Shown here piece by piece: positions 1 through 7,917 of a DNA stretch of 11,090 bases. Source of the DNA: Podila epigama. Its lineage: Eukaryota; Mortierellomycota; Mortierellomycetes; Mortierellales; Mortierellaceae. The stretch spans positions 7,556 to 18,645 of the forward strand of contig JAAAVE010000463.1 in assembly GCA_015679605.1 (NCBI GenBank), written 5' to 3'. The notes beneath the pieces are model-generated. The model was not told the DNA's origin. It saw nothing but the letters and a program-made list of their open reading frames with translations, and searched no databases. The position numbers were made by a program, and so were the translations under genes. The stretch's first letter is position 1. Each line of letters starts with the position of its first letter.

Positions 1-384
1 AATAAAAAAAACACACAAACACACACACACACACACACAGACCCAAAAAAAAAAATAAAAGAGTCAAAACTGCTGAGAGATAAACGAGAGCTTATCATCC
101 CCAGCGAATCAGAGACGAGTATGTTTCCGGATTGGGCGAATGACAAGGCGCAATTTCTACCTTCGCCAGTCGCATATGAAGATGACGAGTTCCAAGCTTC
201 AAGGGAAAAATGGCAGCAGTCACATGCCCTGAGAGCAGTGGCGACAGCAGGCAGCCTCCAAGAGAACACACAACATCACAACATTCATCAAAAATTCGTC
301 GTGTCCCCTTTTTTTTGGGTTGAAAATGGGGGTGTTGGCAAAAAAAAGAACAATAATCAGAAAACTACAATGCGTCAAAGTTAA
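1..384 (+). CDS. possible partial coding region, unrecognised (low confidence)
   Basis: Frame 1 is open from the first base of the window to the stop at 382-384. The first in-frame ATG is at 121, giving 87 residues. The stretch encoded by about 61-250 looks protein-like (for example PSESETSMFPDW and EDDEFQASREKWQQSHALRA), with mixed acidic and aromatic residues. The ends look non-coding: the start translates an (AC)n and A-rich tract, and the end (NNNQKTT) overlaps the stop codon of the minus-strand TIP-like gene at 365. It could be the last exon of a gene entering from the left and converging on that gene, with an acceptor such as the CAG at 38-40 or in ATCCCCAG near 104. It could equally be a chance open frame in the TIP-like gene's 3' UTR. 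I do not recognise a family. Confidence 0.22.
   Translation, partial: NKKNTQTHTHTHTDPKKKIKESKLLRDKRELIIPSESETSMFPDWANDKAQFLPSPVAYEDDEFQASREKWQQSHALRAVATAGSLQENTQHHNIHQKFVVSPFFWVENGGVGKKKNNNQKTTMRQS
10..39. repeat. (AC)n microsatellite flanked by A-runs
   Basis: An imperfect AC dinucleotide tract has about ten perfect AC units at 19-38. A-rich runs flank it (3-10 and 45-55). It is a simple-sequence repeat likely to vary in length between strains. It is downstream of the 3' end of the minus-strand TIP-like gene. Confidence 0.85.
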
Positions 385-3242
385 TGATATGCAACGCCTT
401 CTTGCGTTCTCGCTCATCCTCCCGCTTTTCCATCCAGTTCAGTCCAACGACTACACCAGCGAGTATGGCAATAGCCGTGGCAAGCGTAACAAACACCCAC
501 GGAACATAATCACCAGGTCGAATATAGAGCTCAAGTGTCCACTCGCTCGGTCCTCCTTCTTTACCCTTGTCACCCTCCCCATTCAAACCATCCTCTGATT
601 GATATGGGATAATGATGAGCTGCGAGTTGGGAATGACGCCTGCATAGGTTGTAAAATGTTCAGACTGGTTCCTCGTCACTCCCACGAACAGCTCCTCAAC
701 ATAATTGTTCGTTCGTCCAAGTCCAAAGAGCGAATAAGGCAGCGACAGACCAGCGTACGTCGAAGAAGGATACTGGGCCACTTGGTTGGCTCGCTTTTTG
801 CCTGCTGTATCCAAAATTGTAAACTTGAATGTTGCGCCAGGGTAATTGACTCCAAACGGTTTAGCACCCGCTCGAAGTGGCTTGCTCTCCTGGTCACACC
901 ACGACGGGCACACACCATTGGATGCCAAGGTCTTGAGGAAGAATGCATCGTTAAAGTAGTTATTGTGGATAAACGAAATCGCACGTCCTGCCAGATCCTG
1001 GTTGTTGGTGCCACGCAGAAGCATAATATCCAAGGTACCCTATTCACCCATGCAACAGAAACGAAATGTGATTAGAAACACATACTTATCCGTTTGTCAA
1101 AAAACAAGATGTGGCCATGTACCGCATTCTGGGACTCTGTTCTGTACGTTCGATAGTATTCACGTTGATCCTTACATCTTCGTCAATATCGAAAAATGCA
1201 GCAGCTTTGACGTTTTGTGCATTGATGAGTGGGTCGGCGCCGTCCGTGATTTTGAAAAAGGTGCGTCTCCGGGCTGCAACCGCACTTGGCAGACAGTTGG
1301 CATCGTTCGCTGAACATAACACCGACTGGAGCAAAGTCGCGCTCGAAGGGCCATTATGATTCCTTGGGTTGCCGCTAACCACTAAAAGGTCCGGATAACC
1401 ATCCAAGTTGTAATCTCCAATGTGCACTGCGACCGGAAGTCTTCCCTTGAATACCGGATCTGATAGCAAGAGCTGTTGACCTTCTGGCAATACCTTATCC
1501 AGTGGGAACTGGACCAATCCCTACAAGTGCATTATTCGTTGTCGTCGGAGGAAAATATGAGTTGGAAAAATAGATATTCACCTTTGAACAAAGTGACAAA
1601 AACGCCGAATGCATACAAAAGAAAGAAAGAAAGCTTTACCCCAGCATTTGTGTTGTGATCGGGATCAATGTTGAATGTAAAATTAGGATCAGCGACACAG
1701 AGATTGGCGACCTGGCGACAATCCTTTTGATTTTTGCTGGTACACAGAGGAATCTGCTGGTTGTAATAGACGTAAATCGAGCATACACCTCTGTTGCAGG
1801 CCGGTACAACCATGTCCACTGCGCCATCACCATCCATGTCTGCAAACGACACTGGTCCTGCTCCTGCTGGCAACAGCCCTTCCTTTGCAAAAACGTAGCC
1901 AGCATCCTTATTGTTGACGTAGATCACAAAGCTGTGCTGGTCCTTGGCAGCGTCATAGCAGGTCAAAAACAAATCTATGGATCGTGAGCCATGTTAGAAG
2001 TGCTGAAATGGTACAACCTGAACGCCTTTGCGTATCGGAATGTCTATACTAACCCGCCAAGCAATCTCCATCGAGATCAACAAACGCGCTCGAATGAGGT
2101 TCAGAAAGGATGCACTTTGTAGCAGGCTCCCCCGTAAAGGTCATAGGAAGTCTACGGAGTCAATGAGAGAGAGAGAGAAAAAAGTAAGTACATCAAGAAA
2201 ACACGTCGCAATGCATATGGTTGTCGATCAACCATTCCATATTCTCGAGAGCGTTGGCAAAGAGGACCAAGCGACGTACAGTTGGAAAATGGTGTCAGGA
2301 TTGCTTGGGGAGTAGACATTCTTCCAGACAGATAATCCGCTCACACCTTCTTGATATCCTTCAAACGCGTATCCAAGAAGGTCTGTCAACATGTCGCCAT
2401 TCGAGTCAAACGAAATGGGCTGATGATATGTTGATGACGGTACTGTGATCGGCTCTGGCTCTAAAAGAATTCGGATATCAACGTTCGATGTTTGAGTACT
2501 CTCATTCGTACAAAACTTGGACATGATTCAAATGGACGTGCGGAGAACAGAGAGGAGTGCCTACAGACTTACCCCAGCCATTGTCGACATTGCCTAGATA
2601 GATTCTCATTTTGAGTTCTCCCTTCGGGTTCCTGACAGGATCAGCCTGGCCCATCACGAGCACATCGAGTCGGCCGTCGTGGTTGTAATCACCAGGTGCA
2701 ATGTTGGTAATTATGAACGGCTCTGGTGTTTGGGGTATAGAAACTGTGGTCGTAGCAAGTTGACTGAAACTCCAGGAGGCTGGTAGAAGAAGACATGTTG
2801 GTAAGATGGAAGGAAGATACAATTTTGGAAGAGTCGTATCGTGGGAGAAAACATTTGCTAGTGATACAGCAGAGTAATGTTACCATGATCCCAAAGGTAT
2901 ACGCTGAAGGAAGTCTGGTCGTCACTTAGAGTAATGAGGTCGGTACTATTCCAAGAACAAAACAGCTTTGAGTAAGTTGGGCAAAGAAGTCGAGCGCGCT
3001 ACGCATATGGAGGGAGAGCCATGAATAGACTGCGAGGAAAAATGTGAACTGCCACGTTGCATCAAAGCTAGTTCTTACTATTTGTCTCCATTAAAGTCGG
3101 CAAAGGCTGCTACAGTTCCCTTTACATCCTGCAGGCCGACATTGAGGTCTACATTGTATAGACCACTGGTGGGGTATTTCCTCGCCTGACACCCACCAGC
3201 CACCATCAACAACGCCAAGACAATGGAATGTAACCGCCTCAT
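365..3242 (-). CDS. T-cell immunomodulatory protein (TIP)/ITFG1-like FG-GAP repeat membrane protein, 8 exons
   Basis: Predicted type I membrane glycoprotein with a lumenal or extracellular FG-GAP beta-propeller, one transmembrane helix and a short cytosolic tail. Exons (minus, 5' to 3'): 3242-3079, 2945-2884, 2779-2573, 2460-2280, 2151-2054, 1974-1640, 1520-1176, 1039-365. All phases join, giving about 688 residues; human ITFG1 is about 610. An in-frame TGA directly precedes the ATG, fixing the start. Residues 1-20 form a signal peptide (IVLALLMVAGG). Seven Asp-rich FG-GAP loops follow at about 49, 106, 163, 230, 283, 385 and 460 (e.g. DYNHDGRLD, DMDGDGAVD, DYNLDGYPD). The C-terminal part matches ITFG1 closely: CPSWC, FGVNYPG, SLPYSLFGLGRTNNYVEEL, IPNSQLIIIPY. 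A membrane helix spans about 643-666 and a basic tail ends NFDAL. Donors include GTAAGA, GTAACA, GTAAGT, GTACGT, GTTAGT, GTAAAG and GTAAGG. The mammalian protein is linked to PP2A and immune signalling; the fungal role is unknown. Confidence 0.9.
2165..2178. repeat. (GA)7 simple repeat, polypyrimidine tract of an intron
   Basis: Seven GA units on the plus strand read as (TC)7 on the coding (minus) strand. They lie just upstream of the acceptor CCGTAG at 2152-2157 in the intron 2152-2279 of the TIP-like gene. The tract probably serves as its polypyrimidine tract. Confidence 0.7.
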
Positions 3243-3522
3243 TCAAGTCAAAGTACTGTATAAGCGAGGAGAGTATAAAAAATATATGAGGCGGATGGTT
3301 TGCAAGAAACTAGCAGGAAAGTGTTTGATGGCGAGAAGTAAGGGCGATGAAATGCGTGAAGCGCAAAAAAAGGGAAAAAAAGGGAATGAGTTCCTATTCA
3401 CACTTGCATCCTTTCGAAAAGAGGGTGACCCTGTCTCAAAGAGCCCTTAAGTTGCTTATGATCATCAAGAGTCGGTTTTACTGGGGCGTCTTTTTGCAAC
3501 GTCAAAATATGGATCAAGGCTT
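3243..3522. other. intergenic: methyltransferase 3' UTR and TIP-like gene promoter
   Basis: These 280 bp lie between two head-to-tail minus-strand genes, so they must hold the terminator of the methyltransferase and the promoter of the TIP-like gene. The coding strand has an AT-rich TATA-like stretch at 3273-3286, about 31-44 nt upstream of the ATG, and A-rich runs near 3365-3385. I see no convincing polyadenylation hexamer and no gene. Confidence 0.6.
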
Positions 3523-4777
3523 CTAAGATATCGGCTTTCGAGCACGGACAACGACAAAGTGCAACCATTTGGACCTAGCAAGCCACCACAGCCCCTTGGA
3601 CAGACCCCAGTATGTCCATTGGACGCCAGGTTTGATAAAACCTCCGAAGCGGCTCGTTTGGGCATCAATGTGTGCAGCAAGCCCCGAAAAGACATTCTCT
3701 TCAATGCATTCTATTTCGACGTCTACAAATCCGGTGTCAGCCAGATCTTGTTGGTAATCACTCATTGTCTTCATATTCACTAAAGGCACTTCCATCGCGC
3801 CAAACACAGCCTCAAAGATATATCGACCAAGGGTCGAGGTTGGCGCAGGTTTGGCGAGAATCATATCAGCCAAGGCAAGGTACCCTGTGCCAGGTGTCAG
3901 AACGTTGAATGCATTCTTCAGGAACTGAGCACGCGTATTGTAGTGATAAGCCGAGTCGATCGAGACTACATGTGAAAAGGTCTCGCTGGCTGCTGTGGCC
4001 TCGAATATCCCAGGCGTCATTTTCAAAAACTCGTTGAGATGGGATGCATCTGCGATGTGTAGGTCAATAGTCGTGTTGGTGAGATTGCTTTGCTTGACTA
4101 GTTCCTGTGCAACATGGTGCTGGATCGGTTCGATCGTGATTCCTGTGATCTTTGCTGGCTGGTAACGTCGAGCCATGTATACGTCCTGGTCGCCGCAGCC
4201 AAAACCGACATCTGCATTGCAGAAGGCGAGTTTGGGATTAATAACGATTGGGATACATTATGTAACGCCATGTCATGTCGAGAGGATGGACAAAAAGAGG
4301 GTTATCCGTATAATACTTGCCGAGGATATGGCTGTCTGAGGTAATCTTGAGGTCACGAGTCACCTTATCAACAAGAGCCTGGCACGCTTCTTGGAATCGC
4401 ATATTGCGAGTCTTGTCCCAGAAGCCCATGTTGAACCACCAGCCAGTCACTTCAAGATTCAAGAAGGCATGCTGCAGACCGTACATTGTCTTTTGATTCA
4501 ACTCGGCCTTGGCATCATTGGCCGCTGAAATGCTCGAGGCCGCATGGAGGATGTCAAGACCTACTATATCAGGGTGTCGCGACGAAAGTCCAAGCAACCC
4601 TTGGATAGGACTAGCGATAGGTGTCTCTGCAACGATCAAACCAATTATGAGCCCTAGGATAAGAGGAGCGATAGCATCAAGCCTTGACTTTTGTTCGGAA
4701 GGAAATAATATAGCCACGGTCAGGGCGACTATTAAGCCAAGTGTGAATTGTAATCTCAATTGCATGGTGAATTGCAT
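3523..4777 (-). CDS. membrane-anchored SAM-dependent methyltransferase, 2 exons with GC-AG intron
   Basis: Class I SAM-dependent methyltransferase of the UbiE/sterol/tocopherol-like type; the substrate cannot be told from sequence. Exons (minus): 4777-4321 and 4211-3523, giving 381 residues. An in-frame TAA about 9 nt upstream of the ATG supports the start. Two hydrophobic segments at about 11-26 and 35-50 (APLILGLIIGLIVA) suggest anchoring in an organelle membrane. GWWFNMGFWD at about 112-121 resembles the pre-core region of this family. SAM-binding motif I, HILDVGFGCGDQD (about 150-162), is created across the splice junction. IADAS (about 205), IDSAYHYNTR (about 237) and LTPGTGYLALADMIL (about 257) fit motifs II-III. 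Without splicing, exon 1 hits a stop just after YPNRY near 4240. The start of the second exon is therefore a splice acceptor, not an independent gene. The gene is divergent from BET1. Confidence 0.85.
4212..4320 (-). other. predicted GC-AG intron of the methyltransferase gene
   Basis: Reading the minus strand, exon 1 ends CATATCCTCG and the intron begins GCAAGT, the canonical rare GC donor with an upstream G. The intron ends AATGCAG and exon 2 starts ATGTCGG. Its length of 109 nt shifts the frame by +1, exactly as needed. The split Asp codon (G|AT) restores HIL-D-VGFGCG, motif I of SAM methyltransferases. A GT donor at 4266 would give a 55-nt intron with a poor site (GTTACA) and lose the motif-I Asp. 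Confidence 0.75.
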
Positions 4778-5024
4778 GGCGAGTTTTTAGGATGTTGGGA
4801 TGGAATTTCGCATGACAAAATACCCGGAAATAAAGAAAACTGCGACAACGCGCCGTTACGCCACTAAACAGGCCAAAGAGTCGTGTACCCTTAAGTTGAT
4901 CAGACAACATGTAATCCCACAAGGCCACAACCTCTCTGACACGTCAAAAAGTAGAGCGCTTATTCTGTGCTCTCCATCACAACCATCTTGCACCAATCAA
5001 CTTTTTTGTTTTTTCAAACCAGAC
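4778..5024. promoter_or_regulatory. divergent promoter of methyltransferase (-) and BET1 (+)
   Basis: Only 247 bp separate the two start codons, so both promoters are here. Visible elements are TGACACGTCA at 4937-4946, CCAAT at 4993-4997 and a T-rich stretch at 5001-5016 just before the BET1 ATG. I see no clear TATA box for either gene. Confidence 0.6.
4937..4946. promoter_or_regulatory. candidate bZIP site TGACACGTCA
   Basis: TGAC and GTCA half-sites around an ACGT core; on the minus strand it reads TGACGTGTCA. This resembles bZIP sites of the CRE or unfolded-protein-response (XBP1/Hac1-like TGACGTG) type. It lies about 80 bp upstream of the BET1 start. A 10-bp match may be chance. Confidence 0.35.
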
Positions 5025-5857
5025 ATGATGAATTCAAGGCAAAGGTGCAGAAGAGCAGAAGAAGAATGAAAGAATGAAAGATTGAAAGAACAATACAAAA
5101 AGCATGGTCAAGACAATCGCTGTCATCATCATCCTGAAAAGCGGTCATTTTAACAAGAGAGCTGCCATCTTTGCATCTTAGACAATACCCAAGCCATAGG
5201 AGTCAATTATTCGGCGACAGTCCTTTTGGGTCAGGACGCAACTCACCATATGATCCATCAAAGATGACTGACAGGGACCTCTTGTCGCTTGAGAGCCAGA
5301 ATGACGAGGAACTCTCAGGTCTACACTCCAAGGTTGCCATGCTCAAGAAGGTATGTATCATTGGATTGTACATGAGAGCTAGCTCAAAAGGCGTAAAGAG
5401 TCATTTTTGAACAAACGTCTAAAAACAAACATCGGCTTTTGTTGTTGTTTTTTTATTCCCAATAATAGATCACGATGGATATTGGAAATGAAGTTCGAGA
5501 GTCAACTCAGTTTTTGAACGAGCTTGTAAGTCGTAGGCTAGAACTCTTGGGCAATGGGATTCCTCTCTGAATCAGGATGGCAGCTGTTCTCCATTTACAC
5601 CTTGAGTGATAGCATTCACTCTGAACTTTAGTGTTTAATGTCCTCACTTATGCACTCTCTTACACACCTACTTTTTTTTTCTTTTTTGCATCTGATTGTA
5701 GGATCAAGACTTTGGGCGGACAGGAGGCCTACTGAACACAACCTATACCCGACTAAAAGTGATGGCATCGACACAGAATGGACGCTATATGTGCTATATG
5801 GTCTCGTTCTGTGTATTCATCTTTTTCTTTGCCTATTTTTTCATTTATCGGCGCTAA
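5025..5857 (+). CDS. BET1: Bet1-type Qc-SNARE of ER-Golgi transport, 4 exons
   Basis: Tail-anchored v-/Qc-SNARE expected to act in ER-to-Golgi vesicle fusion with Sed5, Bos1 and Sec22 homologues. Exons: 5025-5044 (predicted), 5182-5350, 5469-5525, 5702-5857, giving about 133 residues. The N-terminus carries RSQLFG, matching RTQLFG in yeast Bet1. The SNARE helix spans about 42-102 (SLESQNDEELSGLHSKVAML ... KITMDIGNEVREST ... LNELDQDFGRTGGLL). A C-terminal membrane anchor, about 114-131 (MVSFCVFIFFFAYFFIY), ends with RR. Introns have GTATGT/TAATAG and GTAAGT/TTGTAG ends. Exons 2-4 are firm. Exon 1 rests on phase: the frame before 5182 has no ATG, and ATG AAT TCA AGG CAA AG joins in phase to ACAATACC. 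Either ATG at 5025 or 5028 could be used. If exon 1 is wrong, the next in-frame ATG (5264) would drop the conserved RSQLFG. Confidence 0.88.
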
Positions 5858-6039
5858 GCCCAAGCCCAGGAGGCAAAAATAGCATAATTCAAATAGCACG
5901 TGACCATACAACCATCAATGTTTCTCGACGTTCCATGTCAAATGCATTCTTTTCTTAACAAACACAGCCATCAAATTATTCACGGACAAATTTTCAACTC
6001 GTTTGTACACTACATTCACACTTTCAATCCACCACAACC
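5858..6039 (+). other. intergenic: BET1 3' end and Nudix gene promoter
   Basis: These 182 bp lie between two plus-strand genes. They contain CACGTG at 5897-5902 and a C/A/T-rich, G-poor leader (about 6009-6039) before the Nudix ATG, typical of fungal 5' UTRs. I see no gene and no clear AATAAA for BET1. Confidence 0.55.
5897..5902. promoter_or_regulatory. candidate E-box CACGTG
   Basis: Palindromic CACGTG in the context GCACGTGAC, about 138 bp upstream of the Nudix start codon. The motif is the core for bHLH factors such as Pho4 and Cbf1. The assignment is tentative from one 6-bp site. Confidence 0.35.
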
Positions 6040-7201
6040 ATGAAACAGACTGCAAGAGAAGGACGTCAGAAGCAGCTTTTTGAAAATGGCTCTCGCTTGG
6101 TACGTTGGTGATTATTGCGAGGAAGACATCACAGATTGGTGCCTAACTGAATGATGGGAGTGCCTCGAGACATAATGACCACCTTTGGAGACTATATGAA
6201 AGCCATTCTTCTTAATACATTCCAGTGAATGCGTGCTCATTGTCTCTACCATGTTTCAATTTTGTCTCTTTTTGTTCATAGGTCGCGGGCTGTGTCCCCA
6301 TTGACAAAGCAGGCCGACGAGTGATGCTTGTATCGAGCAGCAAGAACGAGGGCGAGTGGGTTTTACCAAAGGGTGGCTGGGAGAATGACGAGTCTCAAGA
6401 AGAGGCTGCTGCTCGTGAGACTTGGGAAGAAGGTAATGACAGTTTACTTGATATTCTTTGTGAGATTTCAAATTTCTTTCCTCACACGACCTAAAAATGT
6501 CCAGCATTAATTTTGATCCTTTTTGGCGTGAGCGTGCAGGGTGACCAAAGAGGATCGGAGAAAAGTTTTTTTTTTTTTCTTTTGGGTAATGGGAGTACAA
6601 AACGACGCAATGATATTAACGTCTTCAATATTGCACCAATGGTTCATAATAGCTGGTGTTCTTGGTCAAATTGTTGCCCATTTGGGTGAGTTCGAGCACA
6701 AGATTAACAAACGGACTGGTGTGCCTGAGAGTATCTTTTTCTTTTACGAGATGGAAGTTCAGCAAGTGGAGGCCAAATGGCCTGAAAGGAAGAAGCGTGA
6801 GCGTCGTTGGGTAAGTTTTTGTCTTTTTGCCATTTAAGCTTGACCTGTATTTATTTGCATACGCCTCAAGCTATCCATTGCATCTCTTTTCAATGGGTGA
6901 CATCTCTCTGTTGTGTGTTGCGTCACAATGCGCTGCGTTCGCGTTTCCTTTTCATTCTGTGCTGCGTTGTGTTGATTTGACTGCGGGATTGTGTCATGCT
7001 TTGAATATTCAAATTTAGAGATGTACTAAAGTCATTTTCGTTTCTTTTACCCATATTTCTTTATACCATTTCTTTGTACCATGTCTTTGTACTATTTATT
7101 TTTGTGACTCTTTATAGTTTTCCTATGAGGATGCCCTCCAGATTGTTTCCAAGAAAGTGATGCGCATGGCTCTTGAGCAGTGTTCTCTGGCACGAGCATG
7201 A
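6040..7201 (+). CDS. Nudix hydrolase, diphosphoinositol polyphosphate phosphohydrolase (Aps1/Ddp1) type, 4 exons
   Basis: Predicted to cleave the beta-phosphate of inositol pyrophosphates and probably diadenosine polyphosphates. Exons: 6040-6099, 6282-6432, 6653-6810, 7118-7201, giving 150 residues, the usual length for compact DIPP enzymes. It starts MKQTAREGRQKQ and continues VAGCVPID, then VMLVSSS and EWVLPKGGWENDE. The Nudix box GGWENDESQEEAAARETWEE + AGV fits GX5EX7REUXEEXGU, with Thr at the first U position. The catalytic R-E-x-x-E-E residues are all present. The box is split by intron 2 in phase 1, after the first base of the Ala codon. Later segments LGEFEHKI, FFFYEMEV, RRWFSYEDAL and the C-terminal helix are typical of DIPPs. 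Donors are GTACGT, GTAATG and GTAAGT; acceptors CATAG, AATAG and TATAG. No extra domains or targeting signals are seen, so it is probably cytosolic or nuclear. Confidence 0.93.
6566..6578 (+). repeat. T13 homopolymer within Nudix intron 2
   Basis: A run of 13 T bases, followed by CTTTT, sits about 75 nt before the acceptor at 6651-6652. It may contribute to the polypyrimidine character of the intron and is prone to sequencing length error. Confidence 0.8.
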
Positions 7202-7222
7202 TGAGGAGTGTGTACCTTTGTA

Positions 7223-7228
7223 AATAAA
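7223..7228 (+). terminator. AATAAA polyadenylation signal of the Nudix gene
   Basis: AATAAA begins 21 nt after the stop codon and is followed by a T-rich stretch (TGCCTTTTTTTATAAAC), a plausible 3' end signal. Confidence 0.6.
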
Positions 7229-7817
7229 AATAAGTGCCTTTTTTTATAAACAAATGCTAAGCCCAAGTAGGGACCATTTTAATGGCTTGATGTCGTAGGT
7301 CTCTGACAAAACGCGGGTGAGTGCTTTTTTATTTCATATTTTTTTCAATTGTTGGTAAGATTGGACCAATGCTCACCTTGGACATGAATATGGATAAATA
7401 TCTTGGACGCGAAACGTGGGACATGCGCAAAAGGGTGTAGGTAGATGTTTTTTGTTTTTTGTTTTGGGGACATGTATTTGTGGATATGGCATGACATGCG
7501 TGCATGCGAATGGATAAATTCAAAGTGTGTCGCACTCATCCACCCCGCATTTTCGAATACGGATGAGTTTCCATTTTTGGGTCATCTCTCCTATTTTCTC
7601 TTGACCCCAAAAGAAGCATAATACACCCAAAAAAAACAATTATTAGCAATTGCAACATCTCTTCCCTTGTGTTGTTGTTGTTCACTTGTAACTTGTCATA
7701 CCAAATTACCAACATGAGCAACCAATTTTGCCCACGGGCAAAGCAACAAGCCAGGCTGAGAATGAAAAGAGAGAAGAGCCATTGGATGGGGATGGGGAAT
7801 TGAGCACCAGCCAGCCC

Positions 7818-7870
7818 CAGGCAAAGGTCAGGCAAGGTCAGGCAAAGTCAAAAGTCAGGCAAAGTCAGGT
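7818..7870 (+). repeat. degenerate 10-bp tandem repeat CAGGCAAAGT
   Basis: Units read CAGGCAAAGGT (7818), CAGGCAAGGT (7829), CAGGCAAAGT (7839), a shortened CAAAAGT (7849), CAGGCAAAGT (7856) and a partial CAGGT (7866). GTCA recurs at each junction. It lies about 170-220 bp upstream of the F-box start codon, in its promoter or 5' UTR. Confidence 0.75.
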
Positions 7871-7917
7871 CAACAAACAAAAAGGCAAAAGGGTCAAACA
7901 AAAAACCAGCATACATT

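Noticed and set aside
599-1075. Plus-strand 158-codon frame antisense to the last TIP-like exon
   Set aside because: The minus strand here encodes a clear ITFG1 C-terminal region; the plus frame is Arg/Cys-rich shadow sequence.
3234-3294. 9-bp inverted repeat (CCGCCTCAT at 3234-3242 and ATGAGGCGG at 3286-3294) covering the TIP-like start codon
   Set aside because: The arms are short and the 43-nt loop is long, so a stable hairpin or operator is unlikely; chance is the simplest explanation.
6256-6600. Minus-strand 114-codon frame across Nudix exon 2 and intron 2
   Set aside because: It is antisense to a certain Nudix exon and includes the T13 run; no domain is recognisable.
7536-7835. Minus-strand 99-codon frame with a hydrophobic stretch in the Nudix/F-box intergenic region
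   Set aside because: It starts without ATG context of note, spans simple T- and A-rich sequence, has no recognisable domain and lies where the promoter of the F-box gene is expected.
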